A stretch of DNA of 62,610 nt from Lachnospiraceae bacterium (GTDB lineage Bacteria > Bacillota > Clostridia > Lachnospirales > Lachnospiraceae): positions 1-62,610 of the forward strand of contig JAILCX010000029.1 of assembly GCA_024690205.1 (NCBI GenBank), read 5' to 3'. Within the stretch, counting starts at the first letter, position 1, and the number at the start of each line of letters is the position of its first letter. Positions 36,397 through 45,145 of this stretch are shown here, one piece after another. Position numbers and translations under genes: made by a program. The notes beneath the pieces are model-generated. The model saw nothing but the letters and a program-made list of their open reading frames with translations. It made no database searches and was not told the DNA's origin.

Positions 36397-38286
36397 ATGA
36401 ATAAAGAAGAATATTTAAGTGTATACCGCCATTCACTTGCACATATACTTGCAAAGGCGGTCATAGAACTTTACGGAAAAGACGTACAGTATGCCATCGG
36501 TCCCCAGATCGATGATGGCTGCTACTATGATTTTGTGATACCCGGACAGGTAACTCAGGAAGATTTTCCCAAGATCGAAGACAAGATGCGTGAGATCATC
36601 AAAAGACGTGAGGACTGGACAAGGATCGAGTTAAGCAGAGCAGAAGCACTTGATCTTTTTAAGGACCAGAAGTTTAAGACGGAGCTCATCAACGATCTTC
36701 CTGAAGGAGAAACGATCACCATCTACAAAACGGGTGATGACTTTACGGACCTTTGCAGAGGACCGCACGTTGAAAATTCACAGGAGCTTTTTAATGCTTC
36801 ATACAAGATCAAATCTATCTCAGGCGCATACTGGAGAGGCGATGAGAAAAAGGATCAGCTCCTTAGGATCTACCTTTATGCTTTCCCCAGTAAGGATGAG
36901 TTAAAGGCTCATATAAAGATGATAGAAGAAGCTCTTGAGCGCGATCACAAAAAAATCGGTAACGAGCTTGATCTTTTCATGTTCGATCCCACTGCTCCAG
37001 GAATGCCCTACTGGCTTCCCAGAGGATGGAAGATGTACCAGGAACTTTTAAAGTTCTCGAGATTCGTACAGGAAAAGCACGGTTATACGGAGATCTCAGC
37101 TCCTCTTATCAATAACAAAAAGCTCTGGCTCATTTCAGGACACTGGGCTCACTATGTGAACAACATGTTCATGGTTCCCGGTCTTGAAGGCTTTGTAAAG
37201 GCCGATGCCGAGATCCCTGAGGTCGTTGAGAACAATGACGGCCTGGACGATAACGAGGCAGAAAAAAAGATCGTCAAGATGCTTGCAAAATCTCCCGTTT
37301 ATAACAGAGAGAGCATCGATACGATGGCTGCAAAGCCGATGAACTGTCCCAATGCCATGATGACATACAAGCGTACGGTTCATTCTTATAAAGAGCTTCC
37401 GATAAGATACAGCGAGTACGATGTCCTTCACAGAAAGGAAAAATCCGGACAGATGAACGGTCTTTTCCGTGTGCAGGAATTCAGACAGGATGATGACCAT
37501 ACGTTTGTTGCAGAGTCACAGATAGAGCAGGAAATCGCCGATATCATAGCTACGGCAGATGAGATCTACTCAACGTTCGGGCTTACATACAGAGCGGAAT
37601 TCTCTACGCGTCCGGATGATTTCATGGGTGATATCGAAGTATGGAACAGAGCTGAAGCTGCACTTAAAAAGATTCTCGACGGCAAATACGGCGTGGGCGG
37701 ATATGAGATAAACGAAGGTGACGGAGCTTTCTACGGACCCAAGATCGACCTTCAGATAAAGGATGCTCTTGGACGTGAATGGCAGTGCGGTACGATCCAG
37801 CTTGACTTCCAGCTTCCCCACAATTTCGGACTTACCTATCAGGATGCCGACGGATCTTTGAAGATGCCTGTCGTTATACACAGAGCTATCTATGGTTCGT
37901 TTGAGCGTTTTATCGGTATCATCACCGAAAACTACAAGGGAGCATTCCCCTTCTGGCTCAATCCTTATCAGGTGGGTATCGTTCCCATCAGGCAGGAGCA
38001 TAACGAATATGCTCAAAAGGTAGAAAATACCTTAAGGGATGCCGGTATCAGAGTAGAAGCTGATTATTCCGACAACAACATGAAAGAAAAGATCAAGAAG
38101 TATAAGAACTACAAGGATCCTTATATTCTTGTTCTCGGTGACAGGGAAGCGGCAGAAAATACGGTATCAATAAACCTCCGTGGTTCAAACCGTCAGATAC
38201 AGAATGTTCCGCTTGATAAACTTGTCGAAATATGTAAGAAGATGAATGAGGAGCATACCCTTGAACTTATCGACAGCATTGAATAA
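36397..38286 (+). CDS. thrS: Threonine-tRNA ligase lacking the TGS domain
   Basis: 629 residues from the ATG at 36397 (GGGAGG 9 bases ahead). It charges tRNA-Thr. The protein opens directly with the editing domain (H12 and H16 in RHSLAHILAKAV, then DLCRGPH), so the N-terminal TGS domain of the usual 640-690-residue enzyme is absent. The catalytic core keeps its zinc ligands in MNCPNAMM, DDDHTF and VIHRAIYGS. The anticodon-binding domain ends it. No T-box precedes it. A second thrS elsewhere in the genome is possible. Confidence 0.96.
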   Translation: MNKEEYLSVYRHSLAHILAKAVIELYGKDVQYAIGPQIDDGCYYDFVIPGQVTQEDFPKIEDKMREIIKRREDWTRIELSRAEALDLFKDQKFKTELINDLPEGETITIYKTGDDFTDLCRGPHVENSQELFNASYKIKSISGAYWRGDEKKDQLLRIYLYAFPSKDELKAHIKMIEEALERDHKKIGNELDLFMFDPTAPGMPYWLPRGWKMYQELLKFSRFVQEKHGYTEISAPLINNKKLWLISGHWAHYVNNMFMVPGLEGFVKADAEIPEVVENNDGLDDNEAEKKIVKMLAKSPVYNRESIDTMAAKPMNCPNAMMTYKRTVHSYKELPIRYSEYDVLHRKEKSGQMNGLFRVQEFRQDDDHTFVAESQIEQEIADIIATADEIYSTFGLTYRAEFSTRPDDFMGDIEVWNRAEAALKKILDGKYGVGGYEINEGDGAFYGPKIDLQIKDALGREWQCGTIQLDFQLPHNFGLTYQDADGSLKMPVVIHRAIYGSFERFIGIITENYKGAFPFWLNPYQVGIVPIRQEHNEYAQKVENTLRDAGIRVEADYSDNNMKEKIKKYKNYKDPYILVLGDREAAENTVSINLRGSNRQIQNVPLDKLVEICKKMNEEHTLELIDSIE

Positions 38287-38896
38287 AAGGATATGCCTGG
38301 TATCGGTTGTTCTTATTCTTGCACTTTCTTTTACCGGCTGTGAAAAAAAGTACACAACGGTAAAGGACGATATCACATCAGGTGAAGGACAATCCGGATA
38401 TCTTACGGTTGACTCATTTACATTAAAGGAACCTTCAAACGAGGAAAAAGCCCCGCTTGAATCATGCGCGGTACTTATCCCTGCCGGATTTAAAAAATCC
38501 GACAGTGTTGAGGGAATGTATGTAAGTGAAATGTACCCCATGGAGTCTTCGAACATCTTTTATACGATAACGGATCCTTCGGAAATAGGAGCTGTTTCGG
38601 ATAAGCTCGACCAGAACTCGTATAAAAAAGCAGTCGAAGAAGCCTATATCTCACTTGGAGAGAGTGTATCTTTGACGGTAGATTCCTTTGAAAAAGGTTC
38701 GATGCAGGATGTTCCCTGTTACAAGATAAGATCACATTACAATGCGGGAGAATTTGATGTTCAGCAATTGACCTACATCATCATCGCAACAAACACACAT
38801 GTGATCACTTATTCCCAGGCCGGAGACGATGAACTCATGTATGATTTCCTCGAGGCCGAAGGAGAGATAAAACTCATAAGAAATACCCTTAAATAA
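38261..38896 (+). CDS. Putative lipoprotein
   Basis: About 211 residues. The start is uncertain: TTG at 38261 has GAGGAG 8 bases before it, while ATG at 38246 would add 5 residues but lacks a good site. Both overlap thrS. A signal peptide (LNKRICLVSVVLILALSF) ends in the lipobox TGC, so the protein should be lipid-anchored outside. The rest (VLIPAGFKKSDSVEGMYVSEMYPME and onward) has no motif I know. It ends just before the infC promoter. Confidence 0.75.
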   Translation: MNLSTALNKRICLVSVVLILALSFTGCEKKYTTVKDDITSGEGQSGYLTVDSFTLKEPSNEEKAPLESCAVLIPAGFKKSDSVEGMYVSEMYPMESSNIFYTITDPSEIGAVSDKLDQNSYKKAVEEAYISLGESVSLTVDSFEKGSMQDVPCYKIRSHYNAGEFDVQQLTYIIIATNTHVITYSQAGDDELMYDFLEAEGEIKLIRNTLK

Positions 38897-38900
38897 AGTG

Positions 38901-38929
38901 TTGACAATACTTTAAAGGTTTGGTATCTT
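38901..38929 (+). promoter_or_regulatory. Promoter for infC-rpmI-rplT
   Basis: TTGACA (38901-38906), a 17-base spacer and TATCTT (38924-38929) with an extended TG at 38921. The leader before infC is about 165 bases. Confidence 0.85.
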
Positions 38930-38935
38930 AATATG

Positions 38936-39085
38936 AGTTTGATAAGTAAAGAAAGCAGAGTATCCACTCTCACCTTACGACGATCGGGTCAGTAAGCGTT
39001 AATACTTTTAAAACATGAGCGAACAGTTTATGTAATTTAAGGCGTGGATACTTCATCTGCGCCTTTATTGTTTGTTTCTTTTCAT
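38936..39085 (+). promoter_or_regulatory. L20-type ribosomal leader with terminator
   Basis: The leader upstream of infC contains AGTATCCAC (38959-38967), which can pair over 75 bases with GTGGATACT (39044-39052). The latter lies inside a terminator-like hairpin (GGCG...CGCC, 39041-39063) followed by a T-rich stretch. Such mutually exclusive pairing is expected of the L20 leader, in which excess ribosomal protein L20 promotes termination. Conserved-looking loops include CTCTCACC and CGGGTCAGTAAGC. Boundaries are approximate. Confidence 0.75.
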
Positions 39086-39100
39086 AAGGAGGAAAAAGCC

Positions 39101-39607
39101 ATTAGCGATTTAATGATTAACGAACAGATCAGGGACAAGGAAGTTCGTGTTATCGGACAGGACGGAGAACAGTTAGGTATCATGTCCTCGAAGGAAGCAC
39201 TCTCACTCGCGGACGAAGCAGGGTTGGATCTTGTAAAGATAGCGCCCACAGCAAAGCCTCCGGTTTGCAGGATCGTTGATTACGGAAAGTTCAGATACGA
39301 ACAGGCCCGTAAGGAAAAAGAAGCAAAAAAGAAACAGCACACTGTTGATATCAAGGAGATCAGAATGTCTCCGAACATCGACACAAATGACCTTAATACA
39401 AAGATAAGCGCAGCAAGAAAGTTCCTTGCAAAGGGAGACCGCGTAAAGGTTACATTAAGGTTCAGAGGCCGTGAGATGGCTCATATGCAAAACAGCAAGC
39501 ACATCCTCGATGATATCGCCGAAGCATTAAGCGATGTTGCTACCGTGGACAAGGCTCCCAAGGTAGAAGGCCGTACGATGACAATGTTTTTAGCTGAAAA
39601 GAAATAA
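39101..39607 (+). CDS. infC: Translation initiation factor IF-3 (ATT start)
   Basis: 168 residues. AAGGAGG (39086-39092) stands 8 bases before ATT at 39101, and the next ATG is only at codon 5. An AUU start is known for infC, where IF-3 discriminates against its own start codon and so limits its synthesis. The protein matches the family: INEQIRDKEVRVIGQDGEQLGIM, PPVCRIVDYGKFRYEQ and RFRGREMAHM. It heads infC-rpmI-rplT under the L20-type leader. Confidence 0.96.
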   Translation: MSDLMINEQIRDKEVRVIGQDGEQLGIMSSKEALSLADEAGLDLVKIAPTAKPPVCRIVDYGKFRYEQARKEKEAKKKQHTVDIKEIRMSPNIDTNDLNTKISAARKFLAKGDRVKVTLRFRGREMAHMQNSKHILDDIAEALSDVATVDKAPKVEGRTMTMFLAEKK

Positions 39608-39647
39608 TATCAGTTAAGTATAAATTTAGATATGGAGGAACATAGTT

Positions 39648-39845
39648 ATGCCCAAGATGAAGACTAACAGATCCGCTGCAAAGCGCTTCACAAAAACAGG
39701 TACAGGTAAGCTTAAGAGAAATAAGGCTTACAAGCAGCATATTCTTACAAAGAAGAGTACAAAAAGAAAGAGAAATCTGCGCCAGAGCGCTATGACAGAT
39801 TCTACAAACGTTAAGAACATGAAGAAGATTATGCCTTATATCTGA
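39648..39845 (+). CDS. rpmI: 50S ribosomal protein L35
   Basis: 65 residues, very basic. The [20 protein letters not shown] start is diagnostic. GGAGG precedes the ATG. It lies between infC and rplT as in most bacteria. Confidence 0.98.
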   Translation: MPKMKTNRSAAKRFTKTGTGKLKRNKAYKQHILTKKSTKRKRNLRQSAMTDSTNVKNMKKIMPYI

Positions 39846-39859
39846 GGAGGAAATACAAA

Positions 39860-40216
39860 ATGGCAAGAATTAAAGGTGGCTTAAATGCCAAGAAAAAGCA
39901 CAATAGAGTATTAAAGCTGGCAAAGGGATACAGAGGAGCCCGCTCTAAGCAGTACAGAGTTGCCAAGCAGTCCGTTATGAGAGCATTGTCTTCTGCATAT
40001 GCCGGACGTAAGGAAAAGAAGCGTCAGATGAGACAGCTCTGGATTGCTCGTATCAATGCAGCAGCAAGACTTAACGGTCTTTCATACAGCAAGTTCATGT
40101 ACGGTCTTAAGCTTGCTGAAGTTGATCTTAACAGAAAGATGCTTGCAGAGATGGCTGTAAACGATGCAGAAGGATTTGCATCACTTGCAGAAATAGCAAA
40201 GTCTAAGATCGCGTAA
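39860..40216 (+). CDS. rplT: 50S ribosomal protein L20
   Basis: 118 residues. [20 protein letters not shown] and the RNA-binding helices (FRAR-like [20 protein letters not shown]) match L20. Besides its ribosomal role, L20 represses this operon in Bacillus through the leader, consistent with the structure upstream of infC. GGAGG precedes the ATG; a terminator follows. Confidence 0.98.
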   Translation: MARIKGGLNAKKKHNRVLKLAKGYRGARSKQYRVAKQSVMRALSSAYAGRKEKKRQMRQLWIARINAAARLNGLSYSKFMYGLKLAEVDLNRKMLAEMAVNDAEGFASLAEIAKSKIA

Positions 40217-40226
40217 ATATTTTGAT

Positions 40227-40255
40227 CTTTAAAGCTCCACGTTATGTGGAGCTTT
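40227..40255 (+). terminator. Terminator after rplT
   Basis: AAAGCTCCAC and GTGGAGCTTT pair around GTTAT, followed by TTTATTAT. It resembles the hairpins at 4265 and 10681. Confidence 0.88.
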
Positions 40256-40317
40256 TTATTATCTTTGTTAAAATAATGCGTGCCGATCATAGCACTGGCG
40301 TTTTACGAGGAAAGAAA

Positions 40318-41727
40318 ATGAATTATTTGGATTACTTCAAAGAAATATGTAAGATACCGCATGGATCAGGAAATACAGACAAGATTAGTGAGTATCTTTA
40401 CAACTTTGCTATAGAGAATGGCTGTACGGCTAAAAGAGATGATCACAATAATCTGTTTATCATTAAAGAGGCATATCCCGGGTATGAAGATCATGAGCCT
40501 GTTATTTTGCAGGGACATATGGATATGGTTGCCGTAAAGGAGCCGGGTTGTGATACAGATCTTAAAAATGAAGGCCTTGATCTTATTGAAGAAGACGGAT
40601 TTTTATCTGCAAAAGGAACATCGCTTGGTGCAGATGACGGGATCGCAGTTTCCTATATCATGGACCTTATAACCGGTGTATATAAAGCCCCCAGGCTTGA
40701 GATGATCATAACTGATTCCGAAGAGATAGGAATGCTCGGTGCAACCGCATTTGACGCTTCACACGTAAAAGGAAAGAGGATGATCAATATAGATCAGGAA
40801 GAAGAGGGTATATTTGTCGTATCATGTGCGGGAGGCATACATACCGCCATAAGGATCCCTACCGAAAAGAACGTTGAAAGCGGCATAAGATACAGGATAG
40901 AAGTAAAAGGTCTTAAAGGCGGACACTCGGGAATTGAGATCCACAAGAAAAGAGGTAATGCGATAAAACTGCTGGCAGATGAGTTATGTAAACTTTACCG
41001 TATAGTTCCGTTTAAGCTTGTTGAGATTACAGGAGGCGCTGCCGATAACGCTATACCAACAGGCGCATACGCTGATATTATGTTAACCGATGATACAAAT
41101 CCGATCCTTTTAAACGAAGTCAAAAAACTTCACGGAGAAGAGTTTTATTTCGGAACGGAGGAAGATATCGACATGGCTTCGATAAGCGTAAGCGTAACGG
41201 GTGATGAGAACTATATAGTATTTGATGATCTTTCAACCTGCTGTGTGCTCGATATCCTTAAAAAATTACCTGACGGTGTGATTAATATCGGGGACGGTTC
41301 TGTTTGTACCTCTCTTAATGTCGGGATAGTCGCAACGAATGAAGAGGATGTGACCGTTGATATTCTCCTGCGCAGCAACAAAGAAGATGAAAAAAGACAA
41401 CTGATGGATAGATTATGTCAACTTGCTAACGAGTACGGAGCTAACATCGATAATGACGGAGATTACCCGGGGTGGGCGTATGATCCCGATTCTCCTCTCA
41501 GGGAAAAGATGTGTGAAATATACGAGTCGCTTTTTTTATGTAAACCAAAATGCGAATCGATCCATGCCGGTCTTGAGTGCGGGATCTTTGCTTCTAAGAT
41601 ACCCGGGCTTGACTGTATTTCGATGGGGCCTGATATAGCAAAAATCCATACATGGGAAGAAAGGCTTGATCTATCTTCTGCAGAAAGATGTTTTAATCTG
41701 CTCGTAAAGACTTTGGAATCGCTTTAA
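40318..41727 (+). CDS. pepD: Aminoacyl-histidine dipeptidase (M20C family)
   Basis: 469 residues from the ATG at 40318; longer in-frame starts run into the rplT terminator. Zinc-binding motifs are ILQGHMDMV, GADDGIAVSY, the catalytic pair in TDSEEIGMLGA and the C-terminal IHAGLECGIF. It cleaves Xaa-His and other dipeptides in the cytosol. The usual TxDEE is TDSEE here, but both glutamates remain. Ribosome site GAGGAAAG. Confidence 0.93.
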   Translation: MNYLDYFKEICKIPHGSGNTDKISEYLYNFAIENGCTAKRDDHNNLFIIKEAYPGYEDHEPVILQGHMDMVAVKEPGCDTDLKNEGLDLIEEDGFLSAKGTSLGADDGIAVSYIMDLITGVYKAPRLEMIITDSEEIGMLGATAFDASHVKGKRMINIDQEEEGIFVVSCAGGIHTAIRIPTEKNVESGIRYRIEVKGLKGGHSGIEIHKKRGNAIKLLADELCKLYRIVPFKLVEITGGAADNAIPTGAYADIMLTDDTNPILLNEVKKLHGEEFYFGTEEDIDMASISVSVTGDENYIVFDDLSTCCVLDILKKLPDGVINIGDGSVCTSLNVGIVATNEEDVTVDILLRSNKEDEKRQLMDRLCQLANEYGANIDNDGDYPGWAYDPDSPLREKMCEIYESLFLCKPKCESIHAGLECGIFASKIPGLDCISMGPDIAKIHTWEERLDLSSAERCFNLLVKTLESL

Positions 41728-41740
41728 TGTGTGGTATAAT
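41713..41740 (+). promoter_or_regulatory. Promoter for the SSF symporter
   Basis: TTGGAA (41713-41718), a 16-base spacer and TATAAT (41735-41740) with an extended TG. It overlaps the 3' end of the dipeptidase gene. Confidence 0.6.
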
Positions 41741-41798
41741 TACTAAAGTTTTGTGCATTAGCACTTTAATTTATTAAACAGACAAGAGGAGATTTATT

Positions 41799-43331
41799 AT
41801 GAACACGATTTCTTTTTGCCTCATGGCAACGATAGTCATCTACCTTCTTTCAATGCTGGCTATCGGATTTATCTTCAGTAAGGAGAATGGTGATTCGACG
41901 GATTTTTACCTTGGCGGAAGAAAGATGGGACCGCTTGTTACGGCTATGTCTGCAGAAGCATCGGATATGTCTTCATGGCTTTTGATGGGACTTCCCGGAC
42001 TTGCTTACCTTAGCGGTATATGCGAACCTTTCTGGACTGCTTTGGGACTCGGCGTTGGAACTTATTTAAACTGGCTCCTTGTTTCAAAAAGACTGCGCAG
42101 ATATTCATCGAACATCAATGCATACACTGTTCCGCAGTTTTTCTCAAAAAGATTTCATGATGAAAAGAATCACTTAAGTGCGATCGCTGCACTTGTTATT
42201 ATCATATTCTTTGTACCCTATACGGCATCAGGATTTGCTGCCTGCGGAAAACTCTTTAATTCGCTCTTCGGGGTTAATTATGTTGTTGCCATGATAGTTT
42301 CTGCTCTTATCATAACAGGATACACGATAATGGGCGGATTCAGAGCTGTTTCGACAACCGACTTTATTCAGAGCTGCGTAATGACACTTGCCCTTATAGT
42401 GGTTCTCGCATTCGGAATAAACGTTGCCGGCGGCTGGACAGCAGTTATTGAAAATGCAAAGGCTCTTCCCGGTCATATTTCACTTAAAGATTTTTATGAT
42501 GCCACTAGCGGACAGGCCGTAAGCTACGGCGGCGTGATAGCGATAATATCAACGCTTGCATGGGGACTCGGTTACTTCGGAATGCCTCATATCCTTTTAA
42601 GGTTTATGGCTATCAAAGATGAGAATAAGTTAAATCTTTCAAGAAGAGTTGCATCGGTATGGGTGTTCATCGCTATGGGAGGTGCGATCATAATTGGTCT
42701 TGTCGGACTTGGAGTTACAAAGGCCGGTGCACTTGAGTATCTTGATACTTCATCATCAGCTGAGACCATCATGGTAAAGATGTCAGGTCTTATTTCCGAG
42801 CACGGTATATTTGCGGCCGTTGTTGCAGGACTTATCCTTGCAGGTATCCTTGCAGCAACAATGTCAACTGCAGACTCGCAGATGCTTGCAGCAGCTTCTT
42901 CCGTATCCGAGAACATAATCGTTGAATTCCTCGGAAAGAAGATGGATGATGCCAAAAAGCTTCTTGTGGCACGTGTTGCCATAGTGGTAATAGCAGCGCT
43001 TGGTGTGATCTTTGCTCTTGATCCCAACTCTTCGGTATTCAGGATCGTGTCGTTTGCATGGGCAGGATTCGGAGGAGCGTTCGGAGCACTTATGCTCTGT
43101 GCACTTTTCTGGAAGAGAACGACAAAAGAAGGAGCAATGGCAGGAATGATCTCCGGAGGAGCAACGATCTTCATCTGGAAGTTTATCATAAAGCCTATAG
43201 GCGGAGTATTTTCTATCTACGAACTGCTTCCGGCGTTTATAGTTTCACTTATATTCATCATTGTTGTTTCGCTTCTTACTAAGGAACCCGATAAGAGTAT
43301 CCTTGATGAATTCGAAAAAGCAAGAGCTTGA
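41799..43331 (+). CDS. Sodium/solute symporter, PutP-like
   Basis: 510 residues with about 13 hydrophobic helices. SSF signatures include the early DFYLGGRKMGPLVTAMSAEASDMSSW, GGFRAVSTTDFIQ and the later STADSQMLAAAS. These point to a PutP-type sodium/proline symporter. GAGGAG precedes the ATG. The substrate is most likely proline or a related amino acid, but is not proven by sequence. Confidence 0.9.
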   Translation: MNTISFCLMATIVIYLLSMLAIGFIFSKENGDSTDFYLGGRKMGPLVTAMSAEASDMSSWLLMGLPGLAYLSGICEPFWTALGLGVGTYLNWLLVSKRLRRYSSNINAYTVPQFFSKRFHDEKNHLSAIAALVIIIFFVPYTASGFAACGKLFNSLFGVNYVVAMIVSALIITGYTIMGGFRAVSTTDFIQSCVMTLALIVVLAFGINVAGGWTAVIENAKALPGHISLKDFYDATSGQAVSYGGVIAIISTLAWGLGYFGMPHILLRFMAIKDENKLNLSRRVASVWVFIAMGGAIIIGLVGLGVTKAGALEYLDTSSSAETIMVKMSGLISEHGIFAAVVAGLILAGILAATMSTADSQMLAAASSVSENIIVEFLGKKMDDAKKLLVARVAIVVIAALGVIFALDPNSSVFRIVSFAWAGFGGAFGALMLCALFWKRTTKEGAMAGMISGGATIFIWKFIIKPIGGVFSIYELLPAFIVSLIFIIVVSLLTKEPDKSILDEFEKARA

Positions 43332-43350
43332 GTAAAATATAGTATTATTG

Positions 43351-43380
43351 GCCGGCGACCATGAGGCTGCCGGCTTTTTT
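43351..43380 (+). terminator. Terminator after the SSF symporter
   Basis: GCCGGC and GCCGGC, part of GGCCGGCGACC...GCTGCCGGC, form a GC-rich stem followed by TTTTTT. Confidence 0.85.
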
Positions 43381-43386
43381 CACATA

Positions 43387-43408
43387 TAAGTTAGCAAATG
43401 CTAACTTA
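43387..43408. promoter_or_regulatory. Palindromic operator before sufC
   Basis: TAAGTTAGCA and TGCTAACTTA pair perfectly around AA. The TTAGCA..TGCTAA core resembles DtxR/IdeR-type iron-regulator sites. An extended -10 (TGTTATAGT, 43433-43441) lies 25 bases downstream. Iron control of Fe-S assembly genes would make sense, but the regulator is inferred. Confidence 0.55.
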
Positions 43409-43474
43409 GTGCTGTATTTTTGTCAAACCTTATGTTATAGTATTGTAGAAACAAATCAAAACGGAGATCAAAAG

Positions 43475-44200
43475 ATGCTTGAATTAAAAAACTTATCCTT
43501 TTCGGTAAACGATGAAGGAAAAGACAAAGAGATAATAGATGATGTAAGCCTTGATATTCCCGAAGGCCGTCTTGTTGTTATAACGGGACCGAACGGAGGC
43601 GGAAAATCAACACTTGCAAAGCTAATAGCCGGAGTTGAAAAACCGACAGGCGGAAAGATAATCTTTGACGGTCAGGAAATAACCGATATGTCGATCACGG
43701 AGCGCGCCAGAGCAGGTATCGGATTTGCTTTTCAGCAGCCCGTCAGGTTTAAAGGCATTCAGGTCTTTGACCTTATAAGACTGGCTACAGGCAAACAGAT
43801 AACGATGTCAGATGCCTGCGAATACCTGTCTGCTGTCGGACTTTGCGCCAGAGATTACATAGGCAGGGAAGTTAACAGCTCTTTATCGGGTGGTGAGTTA
43901 AAGAGAATAGAGATCGCAACGATACTTGCAAAGGCTTCGAAGCTTTCTGTCTTTGATGAACCCGAAGCCGGTATTGATCTTTGGAGCTTTCAGAATCTTA
44001 TACAGGTATTTAAGAACATGCGTGAAAACATCAGCGGAAGTTCGATACTTATCATTTCACACCAGGAAAGGATCCTTGAAATCGCTGATGAGATAATCGT
44101 TATAAAGAACGGGAAAGTAATGGATCGAGGCCCTGCAAAGGAGATCCTTCCCAAACTTTCCGGCACATCCGACATCACACCGGGATGTGAAAAAATCTGA
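43475..44200 (+). CDS. sufC: SufC-like Fe-S assembly ATPase
   Basis: 241 residues from the ATG at 43475 (ACGGAG in front). A cytosolic ABC ATPase with Walker A GPNGGGKST, signature LSGGELKRIEIA and Walker B LSVFDEPEAGID. It powers the Suf scaffold. It ends within the upstream region of the SufB-like gene. No sufD, sufS or sufU follows, so this looks like the reduced two-gene SufCB arrangement. Confidence 0.88.
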   Translation: MLELKNLSFSVNDEGKDKEIIDDVSLDIPEGRLVVITGPNGGGKSTLAKLIAGVEKPTGGKIIFDGQEITDMSITERARAGIGFAFQQPVRFKGIQVFDLIRLATGKQITMSDACEYLSAVGLCARDYIGREVNSSLSGGELKRIEIATILAKASKLSVFDEPEAGIDLWSFQNLIQVFKNMRENISGSSILIISHQERILEIADEIIVIKNGKVMDRGPAKEILPKLSGTSDITPGCEKI

Positions 44201-44219
44201 TATAGGCGGAGATATAAAA

Positions 44220-45143
44220 ATGGAACTTGATGAGATACAAAAGAGACTTCTTAAAGAAGTTGCTGACCTTCATAAGGTGCCCGAAGGGGCATACAACATT
44301 CGTTCAAACGGAAAGTCGGTGGGACGGGCTTCAACAGAAAATATCGAGATAATACCACGCGAAGACGGTCAGGGATTAACCGTAAAGATAAAGCCCGGGA
44401 CCCACAATGAAAGCGTGCACATTCCGGTTGTCATGAGCAAGAGCGGGATAAAAGAGCTTGTCTACAATGACTTTTATGTGGGCGAAGGTGCTGATGTTGT
44501 TATTGTAGCCGGATGCGGTATAGATAACTGCGGCACACAGGATTCAGAGCATGATGGAATACACCGCTTCTTTGTTGAAAAGGGAGCTCACGTAAAATAC
44601 GTTGAAAAGCATTTCGGCTCGGGTGACGGTGCAGGTAAGAGGATACTTAATCCGGGTACCGAAGTCTATATGGAGGATGACAGCTTTGTTGAGATGGAGA
44701 TGGTCCAGATAAAGGGCGTTGATGATACCACAAGGACCACAAAGGCGGAGCTAAAAAAAGGTGCAAAGCTCATCGTGCGTGAAAGACTGATGACACACGG
44801 TGACCAGAAAGCATTGAGCATATACAAGGTCGATATGAACGGTGAAGGTTCAAGCGCCGATGTTGTATCGCGTTCCGTTGCAAAGGATGATTCCTATCAG
44901 AAATTCGATGCCGTACTTAACGGAAATACCGCTTGCTCGGGGCATACCGAATGTGATGCCATCATCATGGGTAACGGAAGGATACTTGCTGTTCCGGGAC
45001 TTGAAGCTAACAGTGTCGATGCTGCGCTCGTTCATGAAGCAGCCATCGGAAAGATAGCGGGAGACCAGCTTATAAAACTCATGACACTTGGACTTACCGA
45101 AGAAGAAGCCGAAGAGCAGATAATAAACGGCTTCCTTAAGTGA
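44220..45143 (+). CDS. sufB: Short SufB/SufD-like Fe-S scaffold protein
   Basis: 307 residues from the ATG at 44220 (GGCGGAGAT in front). The SufBD beta-helix core is present: IPVVMSKSG, VVIVAGCGIDNCG, FVEKGAHVKYVEKHFG, NGNTACSGHTECDAII and ALVHEAAIGKIAGDQL, with Cys and Glu residues that may bind the cluster. At about 300 residues it is much shorter than standard SufB (near 470). With sufC alone it matches the minimal SUF-like (SmsCB) system proposed to be ancestral. It ends 2 bases before the convergent GGDEF gene, with no terminator between. Confidence 0.85.
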   Translation: MELDEIQKRLLKEVADLHKVPEGAYNIRSNGKSVGRASTENIEIIPREDGQGLTVKIKPGTHNESVHIPVVMSKSGIKELVYNDFYVGEGADVVIVAGCGIDNCGTQDSEHDGIHRFFVEKGAHVKYVEKHFGSGDGAGKRILNPGTEVYMEDDSFVEMEMVQIKGVDDTTRTTKAELKKGAKLIVRERLMTHGDQKALSIYKVDMNGEGSSADVVSRSVAKDDSYQKFDAVLNGNTACSGHTECDAIIMGNGRILAVPGLEANSVDAALVHEAAIGKIAGDQLIKLMTLGLTEEEAEEQIINGFLK

Positions 45144-45145
45144 TA

